Part shown: positions 42,234 to 50,604 of the stretch, piece after piece
Position numbering within the stretch: the first letter of the stretch is position 1
Layout: every line of letters begins with the position of its first letter
Assembly: GCA_964575255.1 (NCBI GenBank)
Contig: CAZNPZ010000002.1
Span: 70,031-134,030 of the forward strand
Direction of reading: 5' to 3'
Length of the DNA: 64,000 nt
Source: JAEZHK01 sp964575255
GTDB taxonomy: Bacteria; Bacillota; Clostridia; Christensenellales; Aristaeellaceae
The notes under the pieces: model-generated
What the model saw: the letters and a program-made list of their open reading frames with translations, nothing else
What the model was told of the DNA's origin: nothing
Databases searched by the model: none
Position numbers and translations under genes: made by a program

Positions 42234-44135
42234 ATGCGCGATGGGTTTATCCGCGTGGCGGTCGGGACGCCCGCGATCAGGGTCGGGGACACAATGGGAA
42301 ACATGAAAGCCGTCGCGGCGCTGATGCGCGAGGCCGCGGAGGCGGGCGCTAAACTTCTGACGCTGCCGGAACTGTGCCTGACGGGCTATACGGCGGGCGA
42401 TCTGTTTTTACAGAAAATTCTGAGGGAGGGTGCGCTTTCGGCGCTTCAGGGCGTCGCGGAGGCGAGCCGGGATCTCGATCTATTGACCGTCGTGGGTCTG
42501 CCGCTTGAGGTGGACGGGCGGCTTTACAATGTGGCCGCGGTTGTGAAGGACGGGCGCGTGCTGGGCGTCGTACCCAAGCGCAACCCGCCCAACTACGGCG
42601 AGTTCTACGAACTGCGCCACTTTATTCCAGGCCCGCGGTTGGCAAGGCCGATCCGCCTTCTGGGTCGGGACGTGCCGTTCGGCGGCGATCTGTTGTTCGC
42701 TTGTGAGGACATGCCGGAATTCAAGGTGGGCGTTGAGGTGTGCGAAGACCTATGGGTGCCGGACGCGCCCAGCACAGGCCACGCGCTGGCCGGGGCGACG
42801 GTTCTGTGCAACCCGTCCGCCAGCGACGAGACGATCGGAAAAACTTCCTATCGGGAACTGCTTCTGATGAGCCAGTCCGCGCGGCTGGTCTCGGCGTACC
42901 TGTACGGGGACGCGGGACAGGGGGAGTCGTCTACCGACATGGTGTACGCCGGGCACAACCTGATCGCCGAAAACGGCGTGATTTTGAAACAGTCTCAGAT
43001 GTATCATCCGGGTCTGACGGCGGCGGAAGTCGACCTTCAGTATCTCGTCAGCGAGCGCATCCGTATGAATACGTTCGGCGCGAGGGAAGATACCCATGTC
43101 AAGGTGCCGTTCGTAACCGCCGTCCGGGAGACGAACCTCACGCGATTCATCGATCCCGCGCCGTTTGTGCCGTCCAGCCGCGTCGAGCGCGACCAGCGGT
43201 GCGAGCAGATCCTCGCGATTCAGGTGAACGGCCTCGTCCAGCGGCTGCGCCACATCGGGTGCAAGTCGGCGGTGGTGGGCATCTCCGGCGGGCTGGACTC
43301 CACGCTGGCGCTGATCGTCACCGCGCGCGCGTTCCGGGCGCTGAACCTGCCGCTTGACGGCCTCGCCGCCGTCACGATGCCCTGCTTCGGTACCACCGAG
43401 CGCACGCACGCGAACGCCATCAGGCTGGCGGCGGGGTTCGGCGCGAAGTTGATCGAGGTGGACATCACCGAGTCCGTGCGGAAGCACCTTCAGGACATCG
43501 GGCACGACGAGGTGAAACTTGACATCACCTATGAAAACGCGCAGGCGCGGGAACGAACCCAGGTGCTGATGGATCTGTCCAATAAACTCAGCGGCATCGT
43601 GATCGGTACCGGCGACTTGAGTGAGCTGGCGCTGGGCTGGGCAACTTACAACGGCGATCACATGTCGATGTACGGCGTCAACATGTCGGTGCCCAAGACG
43701 CTCGTCCGCCATCTGGTGACCTACGCCGCAGACCACGCGGACAGCGCGGAACTTGCCGAAGCGCTTCGGGATGTGCTGGATACCCCCGTCAGCCCGGAAC
43801 TGCTTCCGCCGGTGGACGGCGTGATCTCCCAGAAGACGGAGGACATCGTCGGCCCGTATGAACTGCACGACTTTTTTCTGTACCACATGCTGCGCAGGAT
43901 GGCCAGCCCCGCGAAGATTCTGCGGTTGGCCAAAATCGCCTTTGACGGAACCTATGACGGCGCGACCGTAGAAAAATGGCTGCGCGTGTTCCTGAAGCGG
44001 TTTTTCCAGAACCAGTTCAAGCGTTCCTGCATCCCGGACGGCCCCAAGGTAGGATCGGTAACGCTGTCGCCCAGGGGCGACTGGCGCATGCCCAGCGACG
44101 CGGAGTGCGGCCTGTGGACAGACGGTTTGCAATAA
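42234..44135 (+). CDS. nadE: Glutamine-dependent NAD+ synthetase
   Basis: A 633-residue two-domain enzyme. The N-terminal glutaminase (nitrilase fold) has the triad Glu46 in LPELCLTGY, Lys115 in VPKRNPPNYGEF and Cys170 in VEVCEDLWVP. The C-terminal ATP-pyrophosphatase domain has VVGISGGLDSTLAL near residue 350 and TGDLSELALGWATYNGDHM near residue 466. It amidates nicotinate adenine dinucleotide to NAD with glutamine nitrogen channelled between the domains. I chose the ATG at 42234 (AAAGGGATGA upstream); an in-frame ATG at 42225 is close behind. It has its own strong promoter and is divergent from helD. Confidence 0.96.
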   Translation: MRDGFIRVAVGTPAIRVGDTMGNMKAVAALMREAAEAGAKLLTLPELCLTGYTAGDLFLQKILREGALSALQGVAEASRDLDLLTVVGLPLEVDGRLYNVAAVVKDGRVLGVVPKRNPPNYGEFYELRHFIPGPRLARPIRLLGRDVPFGGDLLFACEDMPEFKVGVEVCEDLWVPDAPSTGHALAGATVLCNPSASDETIGKTSYRELLLMSQSARLVSAYLYGDAGQGESSTDMVYAGHNLIAENGVILKQSQMYHPGLTAAEVDLQYLVSERIRMNTFGAREDTHVKVPFVTAVRETNLTRFIDPAPFVPSSRVERDQRCEQILAIQVNGLVQRLRHIGCKSAVVGISGGLDSTLALIVTARAFRALNLPLDGLAAVTMPCFGTTERTHANAIRLAAGFGAKLIEVDITESVRKHLQDIGHDEVKLDITYENAQARERTQVLMDLSNKLSGIVIGTGDLSELALGWATYNGDHMSMYGVNMSVPKTLVRHLVTYAADHADSAELAEALRDVLDTPVSPELLPPVDGVISQKTEDIVGPYELHDFFLYHMLRRMASPAKILRLAKIAFDGTYDGATVEKWLRVFLKRFFQNQFKRSCIPDGPKVGSVTLSPRGDWRMPSDAECGLWTDGLQ

Positions 44136-44236
44136 ATTAACACCATTGCTACCGATTCATGCATGTAAGACGGATGCTTCGGGTATATCATATCTGCGTG
44201 CTTCGAGATCGATGGAAATTAAAGGAGGACATATCC

Positions 44237-44434
44237 ATGAAAAAGGCATTGGTACTGATGATGGTTCTCGCCCTGGTGGCCGTGCTTGCCGGCTGCACCC
44301 AGTCTGCTCCCGCCCCGACCGCCGCGCCCGCCGCGACGGAAGCTGCCGTGACCGAAGCGCCCGCCGCCGCGACTGAAGCGCCTGCCGCGACTGAAGCGCC
44401 CGCCGCGACTGAAGCGCCCGCGACCGCCGGCTGA
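44237..44434 (+). CDS. Small lipoprotein with Ala/Pro/Glu/Thr repeats
   Basis: A 65-residue protein. A signal peptide MKKALVLMMVLALVAVLAGC ends in a lipobox (LAGC), so Cys20 should be lipidated by Lgt and the signal cut by LspA, both encoded in this window. The mature part of about 45 residues is low-complexity, with several near-repeats of the unit ATEAPA. Such tails are flexible spacers. AAAGGAGG lies 8 bases before the ATG, and a strong hairpin follows, so it is a real single-gene transcript. It may be the N-terminal remnant or a decayed form of a solute-binding lipoprotein; no function can be assigned. Confidence 0.8.
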   Translation: MKKALVLMMVLALVAVLAGCTQSAPAPTAAPAATEAAVTEAPAAATEAPAATEAPAATEAPATAG

Positions 44435-44453
44435 TGAACTGATCAAGCCATAC

Positions 44454-44490
44454 ATGCCCCCCGCGTTTTCATCCGAAGCGCGGGGGGCAT
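44454..44490 (+). terminator. Terminator hairpin after the small lipoprotein
   Basis: A perfect 12-bp GC-rich stem (44454-44465 with 44479-44490) with a 13-base loop. The following TCTGTG is only weakly T-rich. Confidence 0.8.
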
Positions 44491-44496
44491 TCTGTG

Positions 44497-44606
44497 TGTC
44501 GACTAAGTCGACATGCGCAGAGAGTCTGCTTCGCATCTTTTCTTTGTATTTGGAACATGGCGGAAGACGGGGCTGGGCGTCAATCTTTTGACAGAATGAT
44601 CGTTGA
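44497..44606 (+). repeat. Structured intergenic element, diverged copy D
   Basis: It begins with a perfect 7-bp hairpin (44497-44503 with 44507-44513). Then comes a stem-loop region with the loop core CTGCTTCGCATCTTTTC, shared with the copy at 52267, and ATTTGGAAC, shared with the copy at 54930. The tail TTGACAGAATGATCG resembles the tail of the 52267 copy. It lacks clear versions of stems 2 to 4, so it is a partial or decayed member. Confidence 0.5.
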
Positions 44607-44632
44607 AATGAAACGCGCAAGCGGTTTATAAT
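44603..44632 (+). promoter_or_regulatory. Promoter for galE
   Basis: TTGAAA (44603-44608), an 18-base spacer and TATAAT (44627-44632), 20 bases before the ATG. Confidence 0.75.
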
Positions 44633-44651
44633 GGAGCGGGGAGGCGGTACA

Positions 44652-45671
44652 ATGAAAGTTCTACTGACCGGCGGGGCCGGGTACATCGGCGCGCATACCT
44701 GCGTGGAGTTGATCGAAGCGGGCCACGAGGCGGTGGTGGTTGACAATTACGTCAACAGCTGTCCGGAGGCGATGGCGCGCGTCAAGGCGCTGACAGGGGT
44801 GGATTTTCCGGTCTACGAAGCCGACCTGTGCGACAAAGCCACGCTGAGCGGTATTTTTACAGACCATACAATTGACGCGGTGATCCACTTCGCCGGGCTG
44901 AAGGCGGTCGGCGAGTCGGTCGCGAAGCCTTTGGCGTATTTTCGGAACAATCTGGACGCCACGATGACGCTGATTGAAGTCATGAACGAATTCGGCGTGA
45001 AGAAGCTGGTGTTCAGTTCTTCCGCGACCGTGTACACCGCACCGGACGAGGTTCGGGCGCTGGATGAGGATGCTCCGACCGGCGGCTGCACGAACCCATA
45101 CGGCTGGACCAAGTTCATGATCGAACAGATTCTAAAAAGCCTTGCCGTCGCCGACGATGGCTGGTCGATCGCGCTGCTTCGGTATTTCAACCCGGTCGGC
45201 GCGCACGAAAGCGGCCGGATCGGCGAGGACCCGAACGGCATTCCCAACAACCTGATCCCGCGGGTCATGCAGGCGCTTACGGGCAAGCTCTCCGGCATCA
45301 GCGTGTTCGGACGCGACTGGCCGACCAAGGACGGTACCTGCATCCGGGACTACATCCACGTGGTGGATCTTGCGAAGGGGCACATCGCCGCGCTGAAGTA
45401 TTTGGACACGATGCACGGCGCGGAGGCGATCAACCTGGGCACCGGCGAGGGGTACAGCGTGGTTCAGATCCTCGACGCGTTCGCCCGCGCCAACGGCCTG
45501 ACGATCGATTATACCTTCGGGCCGCGCCGCCCCGGCGACGTGGCGGGCTTCTACTCGAACCCCGCCAAGGCGCAGAGGCTGCTCGGATGGCGCGCGGAGA
45601 AGACGCTGGAGGAGATGTGCCGCGATTCCTGGAGATGGCAGACCATGAACCCGAACGGTTACGGCGCGTGA
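44652..45671 (+). CDS. galE: UDP-glucose 4-epimerase
   Basis: A 339-residue extended short-chain dehydrogenase of typical GalE length. The NAD motif is LLTGGAGYIGAHTCVEL. The catalytic Ser-Ser region is KLVFSSSATVY, and the YxxxK pair lies in NPYGWTKFMIEQ. RYFNPVGAHESGRIGEDPNG and RDYIHVVDLAKGHIAALKY follow, both GalE hallmarks. It interconverts UDP-glucose and UDP-galactose for galactose use or for cell-surface polysaccharide. GGGGAGG precedes the ATG at 44652. The stop overlaps the GTG start of the next gene by three bases, so the two are coupled. Confidence 0.96.
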   Translation: MKVLLTGGAGYIGAHTCVELIEAGHEAVVVDNYVNSCPEAMARVKALTGVDFPVYEADLCDKATLSGIFTDHTIDAVIHFAGLKAVGESVAKPLAYFRNNLDATMTLIEVMNEFGVKKLVFSSSATVYTAPDEVRALDEDAPTGGCTNPYGWTKFMIEQILKSLAVADDGWSIALLRYFNPVGAHESGRIGEDPNGIPNNLIPRVMQALTGKLSGISVFGRDWPTKDGTCIRDYIHVVDLAKGHIAALKYLDTMHGAEAINLGTGEGYSVVQILDAFARANGLTIDYTFGPRRPGDVAGFYSNPAKAQRLLGWRAEKTLEEMCRDSWRWQTMNPNGYGA

Positions 45672-46495
45672 AACGCTGGATCGCCTTCGCGGCGTCGCTG
45701 ATGCTGCTGGCCGGGTGCGTGTCCGCGCCGTCACCGGACGTACAGATCCTGTTCATCGACGTGGGCAAGGGCGACGCGGCGCTGGTCATGATGGAGGGCG
45801 CGAACTACCTGATCGACGCGGGGCCGAAGGATCGGTGGGATCGGGTGAGCGCGGCGCTCTCGCAGTACGGCGTAAAAAAGTTGGACGGTGTGTTCCTGAC
45901 CCACGGCGACAAGGATCACGCGGGCGGGCTGAAGCCGCTCGCGAAGAGCGATATGGAAGTCGACGCATGGTACGCGTCGGACCTCTATAAGCTTGACAAG
46001 GACGAGGATGTTCATCCCGCGGAAGAAGCCGCGTTGGTTCGCGGCCAACATCCGGTCTACCTGTCGGCGGGGGATTCCGTCGGGCCTTTTACGGTCCTGG
46101 GGCCGCAAAGACGGCACAAGGATGACGACGACAACTCGCTGATCCTGATGCTGGATTCGGGCAGAGCGCGGGCGCTGTTCACCGGCGACATGAAGTTCGA
46201 CGGGGAAGCGGAACTGCTTGAAGGCGGGCGCTCGCTCGACTGCGACCTGATCAAGATCGCCCACCACGGCAACAGCGATTCGACCAGCGATGCGCTGATC
46301 GACGCCGCGTCACCGCGCGCCGCAGTGGTGTCCACCGATTCCGCGCTGCGGCCGGAACTGCCGGACAGCCGCATCGTGTCGATGCTGAAGGCCCGGGGCA
46401 TTCCGCTCTACTCCACGTCGGGGTCGGGCGGCGGCGTGTTGATCACGCTGTCCGGTTCGGACATCAGCGCGGGCACCGTCAAAATCTCCGGGTAG
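45668..46495 (+). CDS. Lipoprotein metallo-beta-lactamase-fold (ComEC C-domain-like) protein
   Basis: A 275-residue predicted lipoprotein. The signal peptide KRWIAFAASLMLLAGC ends in a lipobox. The mature protein is a metallo-beta-lactamase fold like the soluble domain of ComEC: LFIDVGKGDAALV, then the metal motif FLTHGDKDHAGG, later ALFTGDMKF and KIAHHGNSDST. Such proteins are extracellular phosphodiesterases or nucleases in some cases; the substrate here is unknown. The start GTG at 45668 sits inside the galE stop and has no ribosome site of its own, so translation depends on galE. A functional tie to galE is not obvious. Confidence 0.87.
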   Translation: MKRWIAFAASLMLLAGCVSAPSPDVQILFIDVGKGDAALVMMEGANYLIDAGPKDRWDRVSAALSQYGVKKLDGVFLTHGDKDHAGGLKPLAKSDMEVDAWYASDLYKLDKDEDVHPAEEAALVRGQHPVYLSAGDSVGPFTVLGPQRRHKDDDDNSLILMLDSGRARALFTGDMKFDGEAELLEGGRSLDCDLIKIAHHGNSDSTSDALIDAASPRAAVVSTDSALRPELPDSRIVSMLKARGIPLYSTSGSGGGVLITLSGSDISAGTVKISG

Positions 46496-46562
46496 CTGTT
46501 AAAATGGACATTAAATTTATGACGGAGTCTGCCCGCCACTGGTAAATGATCTGTAAATATAC

Positions 46563-46568
46563 TATAAT
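46563..46568 (+). promoter_or_regulatory. -10 element for the small membrane protein gene
   Basis: TATAAT at 46563-46568, 30 bases before the GTG start. The best -35 at 17 bases is only TGGTAA. Confidence 0.55.
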
Positions 46569-46598
46569 GTGCGCAGCATACGAGAAGGGGTGTTGGGC

Positions 46599-46946
46599 GT
46601 GGCGAATTTTGATCCGTCGGATGTTGAGAAGAATCGAGTGCTGGGCGGCCTTGGATACCTGATTTTCTTCCTTCCGTTTATCACGTGCCCCGATTCCCGC
46701 TTTGGCAAATTCTGCGCCAATCAGGGACTGCTCGCGGTCATCGCCTACCTGGTAATCGGCGTGGCCTCCTGGCTTCTGAACCTGATCTTCGGCTGGATTC
46801 CGGTGCTGGGCTTCATCATGTGGCTCGCGATAAGACTGTGCTACATCGCGTTGGCGGTGATTCAGCTCTACTACACATTCCTCGCGGTTACAAAGGGAGA
46901 GACAAGGCCGCTGCCGTTCATCGGAACTTACCAGATCATCAAGTAA
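46599..46946 (+). CDS. Small membrane protein
   Basis: A 115-residue protein with three to four hydrophobic segments: VLGGLGYLIFFLPFITC, GLLAVIAYLVIGVASWLLNL and the long WIPVLGFIMWLAIRLCYIAL with its continuation. It begins ANFDPSDVEKNRVLGGLGYL and ends with a short cytoplasmic tail. It resembles the DUF4870/TIC20-like small membrane proteins that import or insert nothing known. I chose GTG 46599 because AAGGGG is 8 bases upstream; earlier in-frame GTG codons at 46569 and 46590 lie too near the promoter. It is a single gene closed by a terminator. Confidence 0.75.
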   Translation: MANFDPSDVEKNRVLGGLGYLIFFLPFITCPDSRFGKFCANQGLLAVIAYLVIGVASWLLNLIFGWIPVLGFIMWLAIRLCYIALAVIQLYYTFLAVTKGETRPLPFIGTYQIIK

Positions 46947-46959
46947 CATTCGTCAATCA

Positions 46960-46989
46960 AAGCCGTTCCCCGCGAGGGAGCGGCTTTTT
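46960..46989 (+). terminator. Terminator after the small membrane protein gene
   Basis: An 11-bp stem with one wobble (46960-46970 with 46976-46986), a CGCGA loop and a TTTTT end. Confidence 0.9.
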
Positions 46990-47151
46990 GCATCCTGTCC
47001 GTGTTTTCCCGCGCGTCGCCCCTTCGCGCAATCGCTTCATCCGCCCGCTTCGGTCTTGCGAAAACACCTCCATATCGAACTTCTCATGGAACAATCAACC
47101 AAATCATAACATGCAATTTTGCGTGCGGCAGGCGCATTTTGCGTTTTGGCA
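46990..47151. other. Non-coding stretch before tig
   Basis: No gene is visible. The only structure I see is an 8-bp inverted repeat (47001-47008 with 47060-47067). The sequence from 47100 on is AT-rich and leads into the tig promoter. Confidence 0.4.
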
Positions 47152-47180
47152 TTGCATCTTAACAGCCGCTGTGCTAAAAT
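47152..47180 (+). promoter_or_regulatory. Promoter for tig
   Basis: TTGCAT (47152-47157), a 17-base spacer and TAAAAT (47175-47180) with extended TGC, 46 bases before the ATG. Confidence 0.8.
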
Positions 47181-47226
47181 TATTAGGCTATGGCCGCTTT
47201 GGGCGGTGAGATTGGGGAGGACAGCA

Positions 47227-48513
47227 ATGAGCAGTACTTTTGAGAAAATTTCGTCCAACCAGGTCAAGATTGAGTTTTCGATCGAGCCTGAAATCTTTGA
47301 GACGGGCATGCAGCGCGCCTACCGCAAGCTGGTCGGGCGTATGAACATCCCCGGATTCCGAAAGGGTCACGCGCCCCGGAAAGTCATCGAAATGCACTAT
47401 GGCGAATCGGTCTTCTATGAGGACGCGTTCGACGCCATTTTCCCGGAAATCTACGACGCCGCAGTGCGCGAATACAATCTGACGCCGGTGGATCAGCCGC
47501 AGATCGATCTCAAGGAGATCGGCGGCGGCAAGCCGCTGGCCTTCACCGCCACCGTGTATGTGAAGCCTGAGGTGACGTTGGGTCAGTACAAGGGCGTCAG
47601 CGCGCAGAAGGCGGAAGTGAACGTCACCGAGGACGACGTGAACGCCGAAGTCGAACGCGCCCGCGAGCGCGTCGCCCGGTTCATCGACGTGACCGACCGC
47701 CCGGTCAAGCTGGACGACCAGGTCAACATCGACTACGCCGGCTTCGTCGGAGACGAGCAGTTTGAGGGCGGCACCGCCCAGGGGCATACGCTCACGATCG
47801 GCTCCGGCAGCTTCATCCCCGGCTTTGAAGAGGGTCTCGTCGGCGCGAACATCGGCGACACGGTCGACGTACACGTCACGTTCCCGGAGGAGTATCACGC
47901 TGAGAACCTGAAGGGCAAGCCCGCGGTGTTCCACGTGAAGATCAATTCGATCCAGCAGAAGGAACTGCCCGCGCTGGACGACGAGTTCGCGAAGGACGTC
48001 TCTGAGTTTGACACCCTCGACGCCTACAAGGCCGACGTTCGCGAACAACTCGTGAAGCGCGCCGAAGAGCGCGCGGATGCCGAGTTTGAAAACGAGGTCA
48101 TCGAGGCGGTCGTAGAGAACGCGGAAGTGGACATCCCCGAAGCGATGATCGAAAGCCAGCTCGATTCCATGCTGCGCGACATGGAGATGCGCATGATGTA
48201 CCAAGGCCTGAAGATGGACGACTACCTGAAGTACACCGGCCAGTCGCTTGAAGACGTGCGCGCGGCGCAACACGACGACGCGCATGCCCGCGTGAAGAGC
48301 CAGTTGGTGCTGGAAGCGATCCGCATGGCCGAGGGCATCGAGGCCACCGAGGAAGATGTGAAGGCGCAGATTGAGAAGTTCGCGCCGAGAACCGGCAAGA
48401 ACGCCGAGGACTTTGAAAAGACGCTGTCCGACGCCGACCGGAAGTATTTTTCCACCGTGGCCGCGACGGAGAAGACGATCGAACTTCTGAAGTCCAGTGC
48501 CGTTGGCGATTGA
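47227..48513 (+). CDS. tig: Trigger factor
   Basis: A 428-residue ribosome-associated chaperone and prolyl isomerase. The ribosome-binding domain carries the signature MNIPGFRKGHAPRKVIE near residue 40. The FKBP-like PPIase domain lies around residues 150-240 (DDQVNIDYAGFVGDEQFEGG and FIPGFEEGLVGANIGD). A long helical C-terminal domain completes the chain. It shelters nascent chains at the exit tunnel. GGGGAGG precedes the ATG at 47227. It heads the order tig-clpP-clpX-lonB, a protein quality-control cluster like that of Bacillus, although clpP has its own promoter. Confidence 0.97.
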   Translation: MSSTFEKISSNQVKIEFSIEPEIFETGMQRAYRKLVGRMNIPGFRKGHAPRKVIEMHYGESVFYEDAFDAIFPEIYDAAVREYNLTPVDQPQIDLKEIGGGKPLAFTATVYVKPEVTLGQYKGVSAQKAEVNVTEDDVNAEVERARERVARFIDVTDRPVKLDDQVNIDYAGFVGDEQFEGGTAQGHTLTIGSGSFIPGFEEGLVGANIGDTVDVHVTFPEEYHAENLKGKPAVFHVKINSIQQKELPALDDEFAKDVSEFDTLDAYKADVREQLVKRAEERADAEFENEVIEAVVENAEVDIPEAMIESQLDSMLRDMEMRMMYQGLKMDDYLKYTGQSLEDVRAAQHDDAHARVKSQLVLEAIRMAEGIEATEEDVKAQIEKFAPRTGKNAEDFEKTLSDADRKYFSTVAATEKTIELLKSSAVGD

Positions 48514-48536
48514 CCAACGCATCCGGCGGGTATAAT
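48510..48536 (+). promoter_or_regulatory. Promoter for clpP-clpX
   Basis: TATAAT at 48531-48536, 56 bases before the clpP ATG. TTGACC at 48510-48515 is the nearest -35-like hexamer, but its 15-base spacer is short. Confidence 0.55.
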
Positions 48537-48591
48537 GTCCTGAAGAGCCCAGGATAAAATGCGGCTCAGCCGCACAGGAGGTGCCACGCAT

Positions 48592-49176
48592 ATGAACCTT
48601 ATCCCGTATGTCATTGAGCAAACCAACCGGGGAGAGCGCTCCTACGACATCTACTCAAGGCTTCTCAAGGATCGCATCGTGTTTCTCGGAGGCGAGGTCG
48701 ACGACGACGCCGCGAATATCGTCGTGGCACAGATGCTGTTCCTGGAGATGGAAGACCCGGACGCCGACATCATGCTCTACATCAACAGCCCCGGCGGTTC
48801 GGTGACGGCGGGTATGGCCATCTACGATACCATGAAGTACCTGAAGTGCGAGGTGTCCACGCTTTGCGTCGGCATGGCCGCGTCGATGGGCGCGTTCCTG
48901 CTGGCGGCGGGCGCGAAGGGCAAGCGCAAGGCGCTGCCCAACGCGGAGATCATGATCCACCAGCCCTCCGGCGGCGCGCGCGGCCAGGCGACCGACATCC
49001 AGATTCACGCCGAGCAGATCCTTCGCATCAAGAAAAAGCTCAACGAGGAACTGGCCAAGAACACCGGCAAGCCGCTCAGCGAGATCGAAAAGGATGTCGA
49101 GCGCGATTTCTTCCTCACCGCTCAGGAGGCGAAGGAATACGGTTTGATTGACGAGATCTTCCCGCCGCGGCGCTAG
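48592..49176 (+). CDS. clpP: ATP-dependent Clp protease proteolytic subunit
   Basis: A 194-residue serine protease of standard ClpP length. The catalytic Ser98 is in CVGMAASMGAFLL and His123 is in EIMIHQPSGG; the catalytic Asp lies near residue 172 in the DFFLTAQEAKEYGLID region. INSPGGSVTAGMAIYDTM forms the oxyanion side. It assembles as a 14-subunit barrel and degrades proteins fed by ClpX, encoded next, or other Clp ATPases. An AGGAGGTG site precedes the ATG at 48592. The N-terminus MNLIPYVIEQTNRGERSYDI is as expected for the mature family. Confidence 0.98.
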   Translation: MNLIPYVIEQTNRGERSYDIYSRLLKDRIVFLGGEVDDDAANIVVAQMLFLEMEDPDADIMLYINSPGGSVTAGMAIYDTMKYLKCEVSTLCVGMAASMGAFLLAAGAKGKRKALPNAEIMIHQPSGGARGQATDIQIHAEQILRIKKKLNEELAKNTGKPLSEIEKDVERDFFLTAQEAKEYGLIDEIFPPRR

Positions 49177-49227
49177 GCGCGTTACGCACAACAACGGCGC
49201 GGTCAGCGCCTCGCAAAGGAGCAATTC

Positions 49228-50544
49228 ATGGCAAAGCAGGATGATTTTCTGAACAACAAGACCGTCAAGTGCTCGTTCTGTGGCAAGACGCACGATCAGG
49301 TGCGGCGCATTGTCGCGGGGCCGGGCGTGTATATCTGCGACGAGTGCGTGCTTCTGTGCCAGGAGATCGTGGCCGACGACGTCGACCTCATTTCTGAGCG
49401 CGGATCCATGACGCTCAAGAAACCCTCCGAAATCAAGGAAGTGCTCGACCAGTACGTGATCGGACAGGAGTACGCCAAGAAGGCGCTGTCCGTCGCGGTC
49501 TACAACCATTACAAGCGCATCGCCCATCCGGCGAGGAAGGGCGACGTGGAACTGCAGAAGTCCAACGTCGTGATGATGGGTCCAACCGGCTGCGGAAAAA
49601 CCTACCTTGCGCAGACGCTGGCCAAGATCCTGAACGTCCCGTTCGCCATCGGCGACGCCACCAGCCTCACCGAGGCCGGCTACGTGGGCGAGGATGTCGA
49701 GAACATCCTACTCCGGCTGATCCAGAACGCGGATTACGACATCGAGCTCGCGCAACGCGGCATCATCTATATCGACGAGGTCGACAAGATCGCCAGGAAG
49801 AGCGAAAACCCGTCCATCACCCGAGACGTCAGCGGCGAGGGCGTGCAGCAGGCGCTCCTGAAGATCCTGGAAGGCACGGTGGCCAGCGTTCCGCCGCAGG
49901 GCGGCCGCAAGCACCCGCATCAGGATTTTCTGCAGATCGACACCACCAACATTCTCTTCATCTGCGGCGGCGCGTTCGACGGGCTGGACAAAATCGTAGC
50001 CAACCGCATCGGCAAAAAGGTGATGGGCTTCGGCGCGGACATCCAGAGCAAGGCCAACGAAAACAGCGACGAGGTGCTGGCGCAGGTTCGTCCCGAAGAC
50101 CTGATCAAGTTCGGATTGATCCCCGAATTCGTCGGCAGGCTTCCCGTGGTGGTCACGCTGCAGCAGCTCGACGAATCGGCGCTGATCAAGATACTGACCG
50201 AGCCGAGAAACGCGCTGGTCAAGCAGTACCAACGGTTGCTGGAGATGGACGGCGTGGAGCTGTCCTTCACCGCCGACGCGCTTCGCGCCATCGCGGAACT
50301 CGCGCTGAAGCGCAAGAGCGGCGCGCGCGGCCTCCGGGCGATCATCGAGGGCGTGATGCTGAACACGATGTACGAACTGCCCGGACAGGATACGGTGCGC
50401 AAGTGCATCATCACCGAGAACGCGGTTTTGAAGGGCGCAAGCCCCGACCTGATCGAGGGCGAGCCGATCGCGGCGACGCCGACCAAGCGCCGCCAGTTCC
50501 AGGCGAGCGCGAAAGCCGCCCGCAACGAGCCAAACGTATCCTGA
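49228..50544 (+). CDS. clpX: ATP-dependent protease ATPase subunit ClpX
   Basis: A 438-residue AAA+ unfoldase. The N-terminal zinc-binding domain has CSFCGKTHDQV and the second pair in YICDECVLLC. The Walker A is GPTGCGKT, the Walker B is IIYIDEVDKIARK, and the pore and sensor motifs follow (GYVGEDVENIL and QGGRKHPHQDF). It recognises tagged proteins, unfolds them and passes them to ClpP. It lies 51 bases after clpP with its own AAAGGAG site. The C-terminal 25 residues after the helical domain are variable. It ends just before a terminator hairpin that overlaps the lonB start. Confidence 0.98.
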   Translation: MAKQDDFLNNKTVKCSFCGKTHDQVRRIVAGPGVYICDECVLLCQEIVADDVDLISERGSMTLKKPSEIKEVLDQYVIGQEYAKKALSVAVYNHYKRIAHPARKGDVELQKSNVVMMGPTGCGKTYLAQTLAKILNVPFAIGDATSLTEAGYVGEDVENILLRLIQNADYDIELAQRGIIYIDEVDKIARKSENPSITRDVSGEGVQQALLKILEGTVASVPPQGGRKHPHQDFLQIDTTNILFICGGAFDGLDKIVANRIGKKVMGFGADIQSKANENSDEVLAQVRPEDLIKFGLIPEFVGRLPVVVTLQQLDESALIKILTEPRNALVKQYQRLLEMDGVELSFTADALRAIAELALKRKSGARGLRAIIEGVMLNTMYELPGQDTVRKCIITENAVLKGASPDLIEGEPIAATPTKRRQFQASAKAARNEPNVS

Positions 50545-50564
50545 CGCCAACTGATTTTTTTCCG

Positions 50565-50604
50565 GCATCCCTTCCCATACTAGTCGTGGGAGGGGATGCT
50601 TTTT
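50565..50604 (+). terminator. Terminator/attenuator hairpin containing the lonB ribosome site
   Basis: A 13-bp stem with one wobble (50565-50577 with 50587-50599), a 9-base loop and TTTTT. The right arm contains GGGAGGGG (50588-50595), the only ribosome site for lonB. The T run at 50600-50604 merges into the lonB TTG start (50603-50605). Termination would stop transcripts at the start codon, and read-through RNA would hide the ribosome site. Confidence 0.8.

Noticed and set aside
46990..47151. A riboswitch or T-box before tig
   Set aside because: Only one 8-bp inverted repeat is visible, and there is no terminator/antiterminator pair or T-box motif.
47188..48621. A 477-codon minus-strand open frame
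   Set aside because: It is antisense to tig, which is unambiguous.
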